Source: Tetrahymena elliotti 4EA (Eukaryota > Ciliophora > Oligohymenophorea > Hymenostomatida > Tetrahymenidae). From it: a stretch of DNA of 64,000 bases. The notes beneath the pieces are model-generated. The model had not been told where the DNA came from and did no database searches. It saw only the letters and a program-made list of their open reading frames with translations. Positions 39,022 through 52,993 of this stretch are shown piece after piece. Position numbers and translations under genes: made by a program. Location: assembly GCA_000231825.2 (NCBI GenBank), contig JH720302.1:388161-452160 (forward strand), written 5' to 3'. Every line of letters begins with the position of its first letter. Position 1 is the first letter of the stretch.

Positions 39022-40689
39022 ATTAACTTATTTCACTAATTATTGCTGTTTCTTAATTCACTTTTTAAATTTTTTGAATGTAATAATTTAGTATAAAAGA
39101 ATAACGCATAAACATTAAATGTTTATTAGTGAAATAATGTCTAAAGTCTTTTCTAATAATTTTTACTTGAAGTTAAAGTGAAATAAAAATAAGCTTATTT
39201 CAATCTAAAAAAACAAGAACAAACTCCAAAAAAGTAGGTAATAACTAGGAGAAAAGTAGAAATTGTTTGTGAAATAAAAATGAATGAATAGAAAGCTATT
39301 TTTTTAATTTTTGCTAACATTTTAAAACTTGTTTTTTTAGAACAAACCAAACTTTTTTCCACATTTTTTTGAAAATCATTTTCATTTTAATCACCTTACT
39401 AATCAATAAAAATATCCAAATAATCACTTTTTGGCTTTTTATATTATTTTTCTTAATAATCTAATTTATTCTTTTTTATCATTGCGAAAGAATATGTTTT
39501 GAATTTGAGCTGTTGCAGAAACAGTTATTTATTTTACAAAGATATTACTAATTTAGTTAAATTTGTAAAAATAAAATGTTTACTTGCATTATAATATTTT
39601 TTGAAATATCTTTTTATTAATCTCTATCAAAAAAATCAAACCACATCTATTTGAGAGTTTGTAAATACAAATACAACAATAGTAATGAATCTCTTTGACC
39701 AATTTTAGAAGAGCAAGCAATTTGAGTAGGAGAGTCAGAGCGTATTTGCATTAATAACAGGGGTAGATTCAATAAGGTGTATTATTCGAAAAAAGCAGAT
39801 TTAATTGTAAGTAGATAGAAACTGAAGACTCTTTAAAACAAAATTCTGATTTTATAGTATTCTTACTAATCTTTAATATTTTATAAAATACTTTCTTAAA
39901 GAACTAAGAAAAAATTTTAACAGCGCTCAAATATAAACTCAAATATTTATTCTGCTTATTTGACTGTCCAAATAAGCCTTAGAAGAGTGTATCAAAAGAA
40001 TATACAAAAGAAAAAATAACTTTCACTATTAGGAAGTCTATCAAGAAAAGTGAGTCCAAATAAAATAAAACGCAATATTATTGAAGGTCATAATCAATGC
40101 TAAATATAAAATAAATTAAAAATTAGTTCTACTATAAATTCTATTTATTATTATATTAGTGAGTTCAGAGTTGTTAAAATTTTAACTTAACTGATGAACT
40201 CAATCAAAACCAGTAGGACCAGTTCAACTTCAGGTTTTAAAATTTCAAAAATATCTGAATTGTTTTTTAAATATTTCATCATAAAACATGAATATAAAAA
40301 TAGGTTTTTAGCAGTTAAATGTGAAATACATTACAATTTTAAAAATAGATTAATTTACCAAAAATTAATTTATATCAAATTATTTTAATTTTCAAAAAAA
40401 CCTTTCATCAAAAGTTAAATTTTAAGGATTTTATTTATATGAGGGGAGAAGGTAATGGGATTTAAATAATAATTATTGATAGATGATGAAGGAAAGTTTA
40501 TAATTCATAATAACATAACAATAATAGATAAATGCATTACATTTAAATTTTCATAGTAAATTATGTTGATTTAGTTAGGTGTGTTTGTGTATTCTTTGTT
40601 ATCTTAAGAGCATATTTTTTCTAATTTTCAAAAATGAATTGAAATTTTTCAAAATATATTACAATCTGCTTCCTCTATGGTAGTATTCT
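39022..40689. other. Intergenic, 1.7 kb, with a possible gene relic
   Basis: Upstream region of the giant gene. On the plus strand, 39,687-40,100 reads open in one frame without an ATG (it includes RRVRAYL and FCLFDCPNKPQKSV), and another frame is open from about 39,990 to 40,440. ATG 39,684 opens only ~50 codons before TGA. These may be pieces of a decayed plus-strand gene; I cannot name a family, and none is called. Confidence 0.4.
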
Positions 40690-43600
40690 TGTAATAAACT
40701 TACTTAGCATTTTAGTTTTATTGCATATAATTAATAATAAACTCTTTTTCAAAGTTGGGGGATAGCTTTTAAACGAACTAAAAGCATCTCAAAGCTTCAT
40801 ATTTGTATCCTATCATATAGAAAGATAAACCTAAGTTGTAATGGTTTTCTGAGTGATTCTAATCTAGTTCGATAGATCTTCTTAAGAAAATAATGGTTTT
40901 TTAGGATTTTTTAGAGATAGAAAAGTTATCCTATCTCAAAATAATAAATATGATCATATGGATTTAATTTAATAAAATTTTCTTGAATTTCAATATATTC
41001 TTTAGGTTTATTTAATAATTTTATATTAACTCCTAATTTTCATAAAGCTAGGTTTTGTCTTTTTCTTACTTTAAGATCTTCTTCTCATAAATTTTTACAT
41101 ATTATTATAATCCTTCTTCTATCTAAGCATATTCAAGTAATTAAACTATTTAAAAATTTTCATGTATATAGTATTCTTAAGGTATATTGCTGTTATTTTT
41201 TATATAATCTTTACAAAATTCAACTTCATAATCAGTATTTGCTTTTAGATACTTTTTAAATGATTCAACAGCTTCAAAAATATAATTTATTTCAATGAAA
41301 CATTTGCCAAGACAATAAAAACAATAATTTTAATTATATTATTTTTCATCATTTTAATATTCCAAACACTTAGTAAAAAATGAAATCGCCCTCCTAGGAT
41401 TCTTAAATTAATAAAACTCAATTTTTTCAATTTTATAGTAGCCTCTCCCACCATTTTAGCTTTTTTGGCCATACTTTAAATAATATTCAATTGCTTTATG
41501 AAAATTTTTAATATTTTCATAACATAATCCTATGTTACCAAAACAAGAAATATTATTTTCATTTATTGAAAGAGAGTATTATAATTAAATTATGACCTAC
41601 TAGTAATTTTTTTCTTTGTATTATATTAATTATCTTGCTGTTAAATATTCATTTTCTTATACACACAGTAAAATTAAGTTAAGTCAAGTCCTTCATTCAA
41701 ATAATCTTATTCAGTTGAATAATAAGTTTAATTACTATTTTACAGTGATTTCATAATATTTTCTATTGCAAGTTATTTAAAATCTTTCTTTAATAGTAGG
41801 ATTGCTAATTTTTAATAAATTTTATGATTATCATTTTCAGGAATAAATTTTATTGATTTTTAATAATAATTAATTGCTTGATCAATATTATTATTAAGTT
41901 CATACTCTAATTAACCTACCTTATATAATGATTAATAAGTATTAGGGTGATACTCTAAATGCTTTTTATAATACTTTAAGGCTTCTGCTTGATTGTTTTA
42001 TTTAATGTATTATTTAGCTATTTATTAATATAAGAATGTCTTATTTGAATCACACTCTAAAGCTTTTTCATAGCATCCAATAGCTTCACTATACTATTTT
42101 CTTTAACTTTTGATTTATCCTTTTAAGTGATAAGAATGAAAATTATTTTGGTTTAATTTTAGAGTGATTTCACATTATTCTAAAGCTTCATCATGTAAAT
42201 TTAATTCAAATAAACCTTTTGATCAATTATAATTATAAATAGCATCTTTTTTATCTAATTAAATAGCCTGTCTGTATTATTTAACTGCATCTTCATATTT
42301 ACCTTATTTGGAATAAATAACACCTAAATTATTAATTGATACACTAGTCTTAACGTTTAACTCAATATATTTTTTGTATTATTTTATTTATTTATTTTTG
42401 TCTTCTTCTACCAAAGCTAAATAAAATAAAATATATTCATATTTTGGATCTAATCCATAAACTTTTTCATAATAAATTTTAACATTTGAAAAATCTTTTT
42501 CTACATATTCGAAATAATCGCCATATAATTTTAATGAAAAAAGATCATTTGGGCCAATATCAATTGCTCTTTTTATATTTTAAATGAATTGATCATAATT
42601 CTTTAAACTATATTCTAAATCTGCTAATTGATTGTACAAAAATAATTTTTAATTTGACTAATCTATTATGATTTAAATATTTTCCTATTACTCTTGCAAA
42701 TGTTAGCATATCTCTTTTAATAAATGTAAATAATCAATATTATTCGGATCTTCTTTTATGCATTTTTTATTGATAACTTTTTCTTGTTCATTTAATTCCT
42801 ACCCATGTATTTAAGCCATAAAATAGTATGCTAATGAGAAATTAGGATTGATTGTTAAGATTTTTTCATAGCTTTCAATTGATTCTTTGTAGTTTTTTTA
42901 TTTTTTTTAAATTTTAGCTTTGTATTTAATGGGCCAAGTATCACAAAGATCAAACTAAATTACTTAATTTACTATTTCGAGTTTCTTTTCATTATTTTCT
43001 ATTTGAGATTTGAAATAATATACACAACAGTTTTGAGGAAAAAGTTATTAGGCCTAACTAATCAATTTTTCAGCTTGTTATTAATTATCTTTCTTAACCA
43101 AAGCACAATTTACTAAAGCAGATATTTCATTTGGTGAAAATTCTAAGCTTTTATTCAGATAGTGTAAAGATTTTTATTTTTCATCTAGTTCATAAAAATG
43201 TGCACCTAATCTATGAAAAACAATAGGATTATAGTTCTTATTTAAGGCTATTATTTTATCAACTAGATATTTTTAGTCTTCTACTTTAATACAATCTAGA
43301 ACAATTAATTTAAGAGATAAAGCTTTCACAAAGTTCTTGTAAATCTAGTTGCATTTTAGATAATATTTCTAAACTTTTAGAGTAATTTTCTACTCCAAAG
43401 TAATAGAATGCTTAATAATAATGAGCTCTCCAATTATTTTAATCCTTATTTAAGCAGATTTCTAAACAGTGAAGAAGCTTAGGGTAATCTTTATAGAGTC
43501 TTAGCTACATAATACAATGAGAAAATCCAATATAGGCATCTGTCTCATCTTCATTTAATTCGAGTACTTTTTCAAAAAGTATTTAAGCTTTAGAATAATT

Positions 43601-44741
43601 TGATTTATATTTTGCTTCTTAAGAAGCCAAGAGTAAGCAAAAAATCAATATTGTCCTTAAACTAATCTTCTAATTTAGAATATTTTGAATAGATTTTTTC
43701 TATAGAAATAAAATGAAAATCAAATAATCTTTCAATTTTAATTTATAATTTGATAGTGTCATCCTGATTTTGCTATCCTAAATCATCTTGACTTTTAATA
43801 TCATCAATTTAAGGCAAGGCCACTAAATTTTAGTCTTTATTTTCTATTTAATTGTTTAAGAATATTTCGCAAATTTTCTATCTGATTTCTTTAACTGTTG
43901 GTCTTTCTTTAGGATCTTTGATTAAGATGAATTCAATAAGATTTTAAGCTCCTTTGCTAATAATATTTGATTATGGTATCTTAAAGTCATCTTTGATGGC
44001 ATTACATACAGAATGAACTAATTTTAGCTCCTCCAAGTAAGGACAGACAAACACCTAATACCCAAATATCTCCCTTCATAGTCTACTTGTATTCGCTTTT
44101 ATTTTAGTTCAAATTCTCAACTAATTCTGGTGGAAAGTTAAAAGCAACTCCTTCGCTTTTTTAGAGTATAGAACATCGCTTTTTAAAACTTCATCATATT
44201 TCTTAGCAAGACCAAAATCACATAATTTTATTACCCAATCTTTTGTTAGCAAAATATTTCTTATACAAAGATCTCTTAGAACATATTGGTTGTTGTGCAA
44301 ATACTCTAGACCATTAAGAATTTGATTGGTGTAATGCAAAAAAAGAATATCACTAATAGGGTTCTAATTTTGTTCAATCCAATCACTCAAAGAGCACTTA
44401 CAAAGATCCATTTGAATAAAATGGTACAAACCTATTATAAAATCAGAATGTATTTCTACTACATTTTCGTGTTTGCATAATCACATTGTTTCGGCTTCGT
44501 CTTAACACATTTTAAGACGATTCTAACAAACTGCTCCTGTATTTTAATCCAAAATACTTTGTGCTTTGACTGCATATCTTAAAGAAGAATTATTCTCTTC
44601 TTCTACAAAAAGTACTATGACAAAACCTCCTTGGCCTCCATACTTATTTATTGTTTTAAATCCTTTTTCCTTTTTTAAAACATCTAGTAAAAACTCTAAG
44701 GTTTGATTGATCTAGTTTTCATAATCTTATTCTTCTTACAT
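40690..44741 (-). pseudogene. Decayed full-length kinase-TPR copy
   Basis: Parallel to the intact gene from the start codon (ATG 44741-44739) to near its C-terminus. In the kinase part, an in-frame TGA at 44,483-44,481 replaces an Arg codon; the glycine loop is damaged (GGQGGFVIV); one extra base after the activation segment shifts the frame at about 44,160; another shift lies near GGAKI (44,020). Catalytic LRDLCIRN and DFG are still readable. The TPR part has further shifts (e.g. near 43,620) and losses. It is clearly younger or better kept than the relic at 22,330 because it spans the whole gene. Confidence 0.85.
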
Positions 44742-46704
44742 TAATATTGCTTTTGCTTATTTGTTTGTTCCTTAATTAATAAAAAAACTATTAATTATGA
44801 ATTTAGAATATCTAATTAAACAAATAGTATAATAATAATCACAAAATATTTAAAAATGAGTTTTTTATAAAGTATTTAATATTTTTTGCTTTTCTTTGTT
44901 TCTTCAATTAATTAAATTTATTTTGATTTGACCATCAATCAGATAAGATAAATACTGTTAAAAACATCCAATACAAATACTCAAATTTTTTATTTTCTAA
45001 ATACTTTAATTATCACACCTCTCTTAAGTATTATTTGTGGTTAGCTTTTTAGTATCTTTATAACTAAAGAAAGATATTTGTGGTGTTAAACAAACAAACA
45101 CATTATTATTATAATAAAAATAATAGAAAACAAATGATAATATTTTACTTAGTCACATACCTTCAGAAAATATAAATTTATAAGGCAAGTTCCTACCTAA
45201 CTTTCCAACATCGAATTTTTATTATTGAGTTAAGATGAAGGAATTCTAATAACAAAATCATTAAAAAAATATTGTAACTTTATTTTTATCAATTATTATT
45301 GATTAACTTCTAATTTAGAGGTTGAAAATTACCATATAGCAACGTCTTAGAAAAGCATAAAATTTATTTTCTTATCTATTAAATATTTTTTGAATTGTTC
45401 TAACTTGCTAAGGGTGAAAGGTGATAGATAAACGTCTAAACAACTTCAACAGAATACTTTTCTTAAAATATTCTATAAAGTTTATTTATCAAATGCCTTT
45501 TTATAGTTTTTATTATGTTTACATTTTTAGATTGATTTATCTTGAAATTATTTGAAGGTTATCTGATCAAAATGAGAGAAAATAACAAATTTTGAGTGGT
45601 TTTTGTATTTTTTCTATTTAAAATTTAAATTTCAACTATTAGATTAAAAATTAAAATAAATTTAGAAATAGAAAATGGTTGATTTCTTTTTAAAATATTT
45701 TATTATTTTTTTTATTAAATCTCTTTTTCCAAAGAAAGGAGATTAAAATTTTAATTTTTGTAAATAATACAAATTTTATCTAAAATAAATTTATTTTGAC
45801 ATTTTAAAAAAGATAAGCAATAGTTACTTTCCTGATTCTTAAGGTATAACTAAAATTTAGATATAAAATAGTAAAAAAAGAATTTATTTATTAAAATGAT
45901 TCTGATGACAGAAATTATTTAATTTCTAATTTCTATCAAACATATTTTTATTTTTAATATTTATTTTATTTCATTGGATACTTACTAGTTTTGTTGATAA
46001 TGATATCAAAGAATATTTTCGGATTTTGATTTTATTAATATTAAAATTCTATCTGTTCAAAGTCTTTTGTCATTTTATATTCAACAAAAACGTGTAAGAA
46101 AAAAAATATTTTAAGAGGATTTTATAAATTTCAGCGAAAAATAATGAAAGAATTTTGATTGTTGTAAAATATTATTTTATTTTTTGACTGATTTAGAGAT
46201 TAAATTTCTCATGTATTTTTTCTGATTTACATTTTAGTTGTGTGTAATTAACATTTTGGGTTATTTATTTAATTAAAATTTAAACTTTTTACAATTTCGA
46301 GTTAATTAAAAAGAATTGTAAAAAAAATATGTAAAAATGTTTTTCAGGAGATTTTTAAAATAAAAACCCACAGATAGATAAAAATTAGACTGTCTGTTAT
46401 TTGTAAGCGAGAGAACTCATTTTAGAAATCTTATTTATTTTATCAAATAATAAAAGAATTAGCCTATAAAGAAGAGTATTTGAGATAATTTTTATATGGG
46501 AAATAAATTTATGGTAACAAGAAAACAAATAATAAATAAATAACAGGGTAATTAATTTGGTATGCAAGAGTGAAGATAATTATTATAAATAAAGTTAGTA
46601 ATTTATATAAGATGAATTGTATTATTAAAGAATAAGAAAGGTATAGTAATTTTTAGATTAATTAGGATTTTTATCAAAGCAAATATCATCAATCAGTCAG
46701 TCAA
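44742..46704. other. Intergenic, 2 kb, nothing seen
   Basis: AT-rich DNA between the kinase-TPR pseudogene start and the third LITAF gene end. No coding block found by eye. The spacing resembles that between the intact kinase-TPR gene and the second LITAF gene. Confidence 0.55.
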
Positions 46705-47109
46705 TCAGCAAATTCTGAATTTATGGATTCCCACTTAATGACCACATCCTGAGCAGAAGTGGATTTTATCTTTAAAGCCAGTACTTAAAAGTGGAAGTGC
46801 ACAACAAAGTCCTAATGAAAGTATAAGTAGCAAGCCTGAACATAAGTAAGTATTTTTTCCTGATTTTATCTTAACTTATGTTTAGCAGACTTTACGGCAT
46901 TTTGGACACTCAATAAGAGTTGGTTCTTCAAAATCGCTGGCATCATTTGAGAAGTATTCTACCTCTTATTTTACATCATAAATTTATGACTAGAACTAAC
47001 CATTTATATTTAAAATAGTTGAGTCTGTAGGTTTTCTATCAATATTTTCTTAGTCTTACAAAGGAGACTTGATTTGTTTAGAGTTATCGTCTTCTTCTTA
47101 CTCGGGCAT
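46705..47109 (-). CDS. LITAF-domain protein with acidic N-terminus, 134 aa
   Basis: ATG 47109-47107 to TGA 46707-46705. The first ~60 residues are acidic and polar (MPEQEEDDNSKQIKS start) with no proline repeats, unlike the two paralogues. The LITAF domain is complete: ECPKCRKVC, a Cys-containing hydrophobic middle (LCSGLLLILSLGLCCALP), then HFCSGCGHQVG and a final KFRIC. The first half of the C-terminal CPxC pair is CSGC. Expected role as for other LITAF proteins, on endosome or lysosome membranes; the acidic tail suggests different partners. Confidence 0.86.
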
Positions 47110-48941
47110 TTTTTAATTTATTTTTGAAACAAAATTTTTTTTCTTTTCTAAAAAATTATAAAGAATGATTTATTAGTAATAGTAGTGATTAAATTTAAAG
47201 AAATGTGAAAGCAAATTTTTTAATAAAAAAAATGAACAAATGAATTAATTTATGAAATGAAAAGGAAAATCGAAATAATTGATAATGAATAAATAAAAAA
47301 ATTATTGCTTCTCGTTGATTGATTCTATATTAATCTAGCTATCCGATGTAAGTGATACTAAAATTTTTCTTCTAATTTTAGAAGTTTGCCTGATTTGATA
47401 TGAGTTTTCTTTCTAATGGTTTTTTAATTATTTGCAAATTTATTTGGTAATACTTCTTTTCCAAACAAACAACAATTAAGTCTGTAACAAAATTTAGAAA
47501 AACACTAATATCATATTAATTAAACAATTTATATATTATTGTGCCCACCATTTTTAATTCTATAATTCAAAAATACCTTTTTGAGGTGGAGTACTCCTCG
47601 AATAAAAAGCCTAATACTTTACCATATAATTGTTTTCATTTTAGTATAGATTTGCAATAACTAAGCTGACTAATTTAATCAACTTTCAAAACCAATTTAA
47701 TTTTATTAAAGTAACTTCCTCTTCATTATTTCATTTACTTTTAATATTTCCAAAAGATGAATATTCATCTTGGATTGAAATTCTCAAAACAATTTAAAAC
47801 AATTTAAAATATAAATAAACACTTATTCTAGTAAACACTTAGCTTTTTTTAAAGTAAAAAATTATAAAAAAAATATCATTGATATGGTTTTCTTAAAGCT
47901 GAATCAATTTAATTTGTGATTTAATGTGCTTTGTAACACAAATCCTTGAATAAATTTAAATGTGTATTTTAAATCAGATAGAAAATCTAAATTTAGTTAC
48001 AAATTTTTTTTTTTTAAATGGCAAAATGTATGTTGAAAATTGAAATTAATTAATAAATAAAAAGTTAAATAAATTTAAATATCTATTCATTCATCAATTA
48101 ATATATTTTCTTTTCATTTTAGATCTTCTTGCTTAAAATTAATTTTGTTTATTTCCTATTCAATTTTTATTTATTAAGGAATTATTTAGTGGTTTTATAA
48201 GCAGGTGCTTAGTTTTTTTTAGTTTTTAAGTGGTGTTTGTGATAAATAAATTTTGATTATCTTTGAAATAGATAGAAATCACAATTATTACTATCAAACA
48301 AAGTTGAAATTTGATAATAATTTCTTAATTAAAAACATTCATTTTATAGTAAAATTTAACAAGCAAATAGAAAATAAATTAGGCTTTTTTTCATGAAAAA
48401 TAAAATTAGATTATTAACAGAATTTAAAAAAAAATATTTTTAAAGTCTTTATGAATTTTAGAAAGCATAGAAGTTTTAAAATTAATAGAAGATAAATAGA
48501 AATATTTTTTGGATGTGTTTTGTTAATGATATGAAGAAGTCGTTAAAACAACAAGGAAGATCTTAAATCTGTATAGGGGGTGATTTTAAATGATATTATT
48601 TATTTGATATTTATAGTTCTAATATCAAATGAATGTATTTTATATTAATCCATTTGATCTACTGTTTTTGTTTATTTACATACAGAATTTTTGATTTTTT
48701 TTAGAATTAAAAAAATGACTGAACAGACATAATTTATTGATAGTGTTTCGAGCTATTAAATGATTAAATAAAGATTCGATAATAAATAAAATATGATTAA
48801 GAAAATTAATCAGCAATAGTGTTGTTTTTTAAAAATATTGTTAAACTTTTTTTGATTTTTTTGACAAAAAAATTGTATAAAAAATAGGTTTTTATTAATT
48901 AATTTATTATTTTTTTGTAGTGCGAAAACATAGTATTAGAT
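47110..48941. other. Intergenic, divergent promoters
   Basis: About 1.8 kb between the minus-strand LITAF gene and the plus-strand B-box gene. At 48,715 an ATG opens ~45 codons ending in TGA; it could be a non-coding upstream reading frame or an extra first exon joined at the ag before 48,921 (tttttttgtag). I favour the downstream start and do not call it. Confidence 0.45.
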
Positions 48942-51458
48942 ATGAGTTAGCAAGATATTATATTTTATGAAGGTGCTGTTTTGCCAAAGCCAAAAATTTA
49001 TTGCGTTTTGCATCCCAATTGTGAAATCACCCATGGATGCAGTGCCTAGGATTGTCAGCATCCTTACTACTGTGGGTCTTGTTCTGCTCATCAACATGAT
49101 TAGAATGATTTCTATGCTTCTTTGAAGAATATAGATTAGTTCATTTTTGAGATGTCTTAAAAGGTTAAAGTGACCTAATAGCCATTCAAGTCTATATACA
49201 GTCAACTTTTGAATAACACTGATAACTTAAATTTGATCAAGTGGTAGGCTGACATTGAGCCTCATATAAAAAGCATAGAAAATTACGTTCATGCATAGAA
49301 ATAGCTTATCACATAAGACATAGTTCATATTAGCAATAAGGTGTATGAAATAATGGATACTTAACGTTAATAGGTATTTAAGAAATTAGATGACTTTTTA
49401 GTTAGTTATAGGATGCAATTTACAGATTTTAAGCAGTATCATGATCACTTATTCTAAATAATTAAGCAGAAATACAAATATTTAGGCGATTGTAATGCTT
49501 TAAGTGCAAAAATGAATTCGTTAGATGCAAAAATACTAGAAGAATTTACTCTTGAATTGAGAGAAGCAGTTTAGTAGAGTGAAAATATTATGAAAAATTC
49601 AGGATTTAATATTGGAGAAATTGAAAAAATATTTAAAGATGTCAATTAGCTCACAAATAGACTTCCTAATTACAAATAGCTTTCTGATTTTGAAGTTGTT
49701 CCTTCTATATAAGGATAGACTTCCATTAAAATTCTTGATCAATTAAAAGTTTAGCTAGAAGGCCACTTCAAAGAAGCTTGTGTCAACTTCTTCCAGCCAA
49801 TCTATAAGATTCAAATTCCTTAAAATTAAATGCCTCCTAAAAAATATAATTTTATGAATTTTGGAAAATCTTCTTAGGGAACTAATGGATATTTTGACAA
49901 TATGTAAAATAGCAATACAAATACAACAAGAATAATGCCACCACCTCTTGCATAACTAAATTCATAGCATCATTAGCACTCTTTAAGTGCATAAAATGGT
50001 AGTTCTACAACAGCTAATATCACTACAATTTAAAATTATCAAAGTTCTAATGGGGGAGCTATAAGTCCAAATTTCTTTGGTTAAAACTATGACAGCCTGG
50101 CAGTCAGCTAAAATAGGGCAAAGCCTAAAATTTTTTAAACAAAGTCAAATAATAGAGGAGTTAATTCCCCAGCAAATAACATAGTTACTTTAAATCTCAT
50201 GTAAAATAGTAATAGCAACAATGTCTCTACCTTCCCATAAAGCTTACCTCCTTAATAGATTCCACTTTCAAGATAAAACACATACGGAAATTAAGCAGGA
50301 ATCTAACATGCAGTAAGTGCAACAAATCTGACATAAAATTCATAGGCCTTTAACACAGGAGCAATTCTAAATAGCAATTATTTAAAATTGAAAAAAGATT
50401 TCTAATTAAAATTGAATAACATTCCAAAATTCATTTGTTATTTAACAAACGGCTTCATAGCTATGGCTAGTATTGAATCACCAATAAGAATTCTAGATAC
50501 TAACAATAATACAATCATAACAGGAAGTCAAATTATAAGAAGAGAAATTAAATTTTTAGCTAGCTTACAATCATCTAATGAGGGTCTTTATTAAACAGAA
50601 TATCCAACTGCTTTAAATTTCGCTTTAAGTGATATTGATTCTGTCATAACCTTGTATTAATTCAGAATAAAAACAAGAGATATTATACAGAAGAGTAATC
50701 CTATTATTGGATTTTCTGCTCCAGTTTCAAGAATTGTGGATCTCTACCCTATAAGTAATCTTCCTTTGTTAGCAGCTGGAGATGAAAATGGTGAAGTATC
50801 AGTATTTGACTATGAGAAAACTATAGGATATGGACTTGAGAAATGCCATGTTTCAGCTATTAGTTAATTAATGGTGATGACAAGCTCTTCTAATGCAGCT
50901 AATAAATATGCATCATATTCTTCTTCATCTAATTAACCTAATAAATTTATGTCCTTCAGCAGTGAAGATTAAGTCTTAGTAATCTATGTATATGTGAATG
51001 ATAAGTTTGAGAAATAATCAATATTTAATGTTTCAAACTTTGGAGGAGGAATTCTTTATTTGAGAAACCACCCTGAACTTGAATAATTTGTTGCAGTTTG
51101 TAAAAATGGAACACTAAAACAGCTTAAGTTAGAAAATAAAAACATTATTGAGTAAAACATTGATAACAGAGCTAGAGATTTAGCAGTATTTTCAGTGAAG
51201 GAAAGCTTATTTGGTAACAAAGACTACTATTCAATATAAAATAGAGATTTGACTGGATTGATTTTTACAAGCGAACAAGATAGTGACAAACTTACTATTC
51301 TAAAAGCAACCAACTCTAGTCCTATAATTGAAAAAGAACAAACTCTCTCAACTGTTCTTTCCCCACGCAAAATTTTATACGTTGATAACAAAAATAAATT
51401 ATTTATTGTTATGAATGACGCTAACAATTACATTTAAGTTTATGAAATACAAATTTGA
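48942..51458 (+). CDS. B-box-like zinc finger, coiled-coil and WD-like protein, 838 aa
   Basis: ATG 48942 to TGA 51456-51458. Residues 21-52 form a Cys/His-rich cluster (C21, H24, C27, C33, C38, H40, C44, C47, H50, H52) of the B-box type found in TRIM-like proteins. Residues ~60-270 are charged, Gln-rich helix with heptad-like hydrophobics (coiled coil). Residues ~290-480 are Ser/Asn/Gln-rich and likely disordered. The last ~340 residues are beta-rich with repeats reminiscent of WD blades (e.g. PLLAAGDENGEVSVFDYE). No RING domain is seen, so E3 ligase activity is not supported; a scaffold role is likelier. The start was chosen because YEGAVLPKPKIYC follows directly and only a weak ORF lies upstream. 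Confidence 0.82.
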
Positions 51459-52024
51459 ATAATTAAAAATGATCAAATTAATTAGTCCTATTTATATAGA
51501 TTCTATTGTTTAATTTATTATAACTCCTTATTACATTACATTTTACTTTTTAACTGAATCCTTTTCATTCCAATTTCAATTTCAAATACTATTTTATTAT
51601 TAACGCTAAAAATAAAAAAATAGTAGGCTCTTTAATTGTGAATAATTTACCACATTAAAAGCGTAATTAAAAATTATAACATTACACATTTCATCTCAAT
51701 TTAGAAATTTCTTTATTACATATAAATTCTATAGAAATTCAAACATAAATAAATTATTCAAATTTTAGGTTTCATATTTGTATGTAAGTACTTGTTCAGT
51801 TACTTACTTTTGAATTAATTTATTGATGGATTAATAAATTCATCAAAAATGTTTAAAGAAATTATAATGGAAAATGTATCGAAATTTTGGATCCTTTGTC
51901 AACAATTATTTTGAATGAATAATAAATAAATCAAATTGAATAATAATTATTTATCAAGATAAAAAATATTGTGAAATTACTTGAAAAAGTACAAAGAAAA
52001 TAAATAATTAGCTAATTTAATAAT
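51459..52024. other. Intergenic, nothing seen
   Basis: About 570 bp between two plus-strand genes; expected to hold a 3' end and a promoter. No other signal. Confidence 0.6.
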
Positions 52025-52993
52025 ATGATTAGGTTTTCTACCCATTTTACAAAAGTTATAAAACAAAGTTAGACTTCTCCTCTTTCATTTTTTTAAAGAA
52101 AATAACCTTAATTCTACTTTTCTGCTGATCAACACAAAGATAATGTAAGCTCAAATCCTTAATAGAATTAATCTGAGTCTTCAGATAGATTAAACATTTT
52201 TAGATAAAGCCTAATGACAACAGGAATTGCAGTAACTGCAACACATTTTGCCTCAGTTTCAACAGCTTGGTTAGGGCCAGTTTTACTCTTTCCTATAGGA
52301 GGATACTTTACATATAGATATTTATATAAACTTGAGCGTAATAGCATTTTTGAGTATTTTTAAGAACTTAGATAAGCAAATGATGCTTAAATAAACCAAA
52401 ATATTATAAAAGTTGTTGATTTTTTTGAAAAAATCTTGATAGAAAGATTTGGGCAAGTAGAAAAGCTTGACGATATTGAAAAGTAAATAACATTAGGTAA
52501 ATTAGTTCTTAGCATAGCGGCTTTCACATCTATTTTCCATGTATTCTAATCCTATTTACTTGTTCTTACTTCAGGAATGTTTTTTTATTCTGCCTATTAA
52601 CAAAGCTAAAAAATCTTTTAAAATTAATAAGTTCTAAATGATAATTTCAAGTAACTTAAATGGTGTATATTTAAAATAGGTCTCCCTAATTATTTATTAA
52701 ATCTAAGTCTTGGATTTGTCTCATTTGGGCTTACAGGAAATGTTGATTTATTTTCGCCAGTTTCCACTTTATTGTTTTCTACTTTTTGGACATGGGGTTT
52801 GTATAGATTGATGTAAGAATCGGATACTAGCTAGTAGAGTAAAGTTAATTTAGATAGCATAAACTTAAGTATTACTCCATTTTATTATATAACTCAATAA
52901 ATAGATATAGAGATATTATTAAATTAAAATAAAACAATTCAAGCAAAAATTAAAGAACAATACTTAGAATTAAAAAAGATATTAAATATTTGA
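52025..52993 (+). CDS. Predicted mitochondrial membrane protein, 322 aa (copy 1)
   Basis: ATG 52025 to TGA 52991-52993, one exon. The N-terminus (MIRFSTHFTKVIKQSQT) is basic, Ser/Thr-rich and free of acids, as in mitochondrial targeting sequences. Hydrophobic segments at about residues 70-105, 165-205 and 230-275 suggest three or four membrane spans (e.g. GIAVTATHFASVSTAWLGPV). Between the first and second lies a charged stretch (LVDFFEKILIERFG-like). I do not recognise the family with confidence. The next gene (54,056) is a paralogue of the same length, aligning throughout. Confidence 0.82.

Noticed and set aside
48936..49205. Minus-strand 89-codon ORF
   Set aside because: It is antisense to the B-box region of the 48,942 gene, whose Cys/His pattern shows the true frame.
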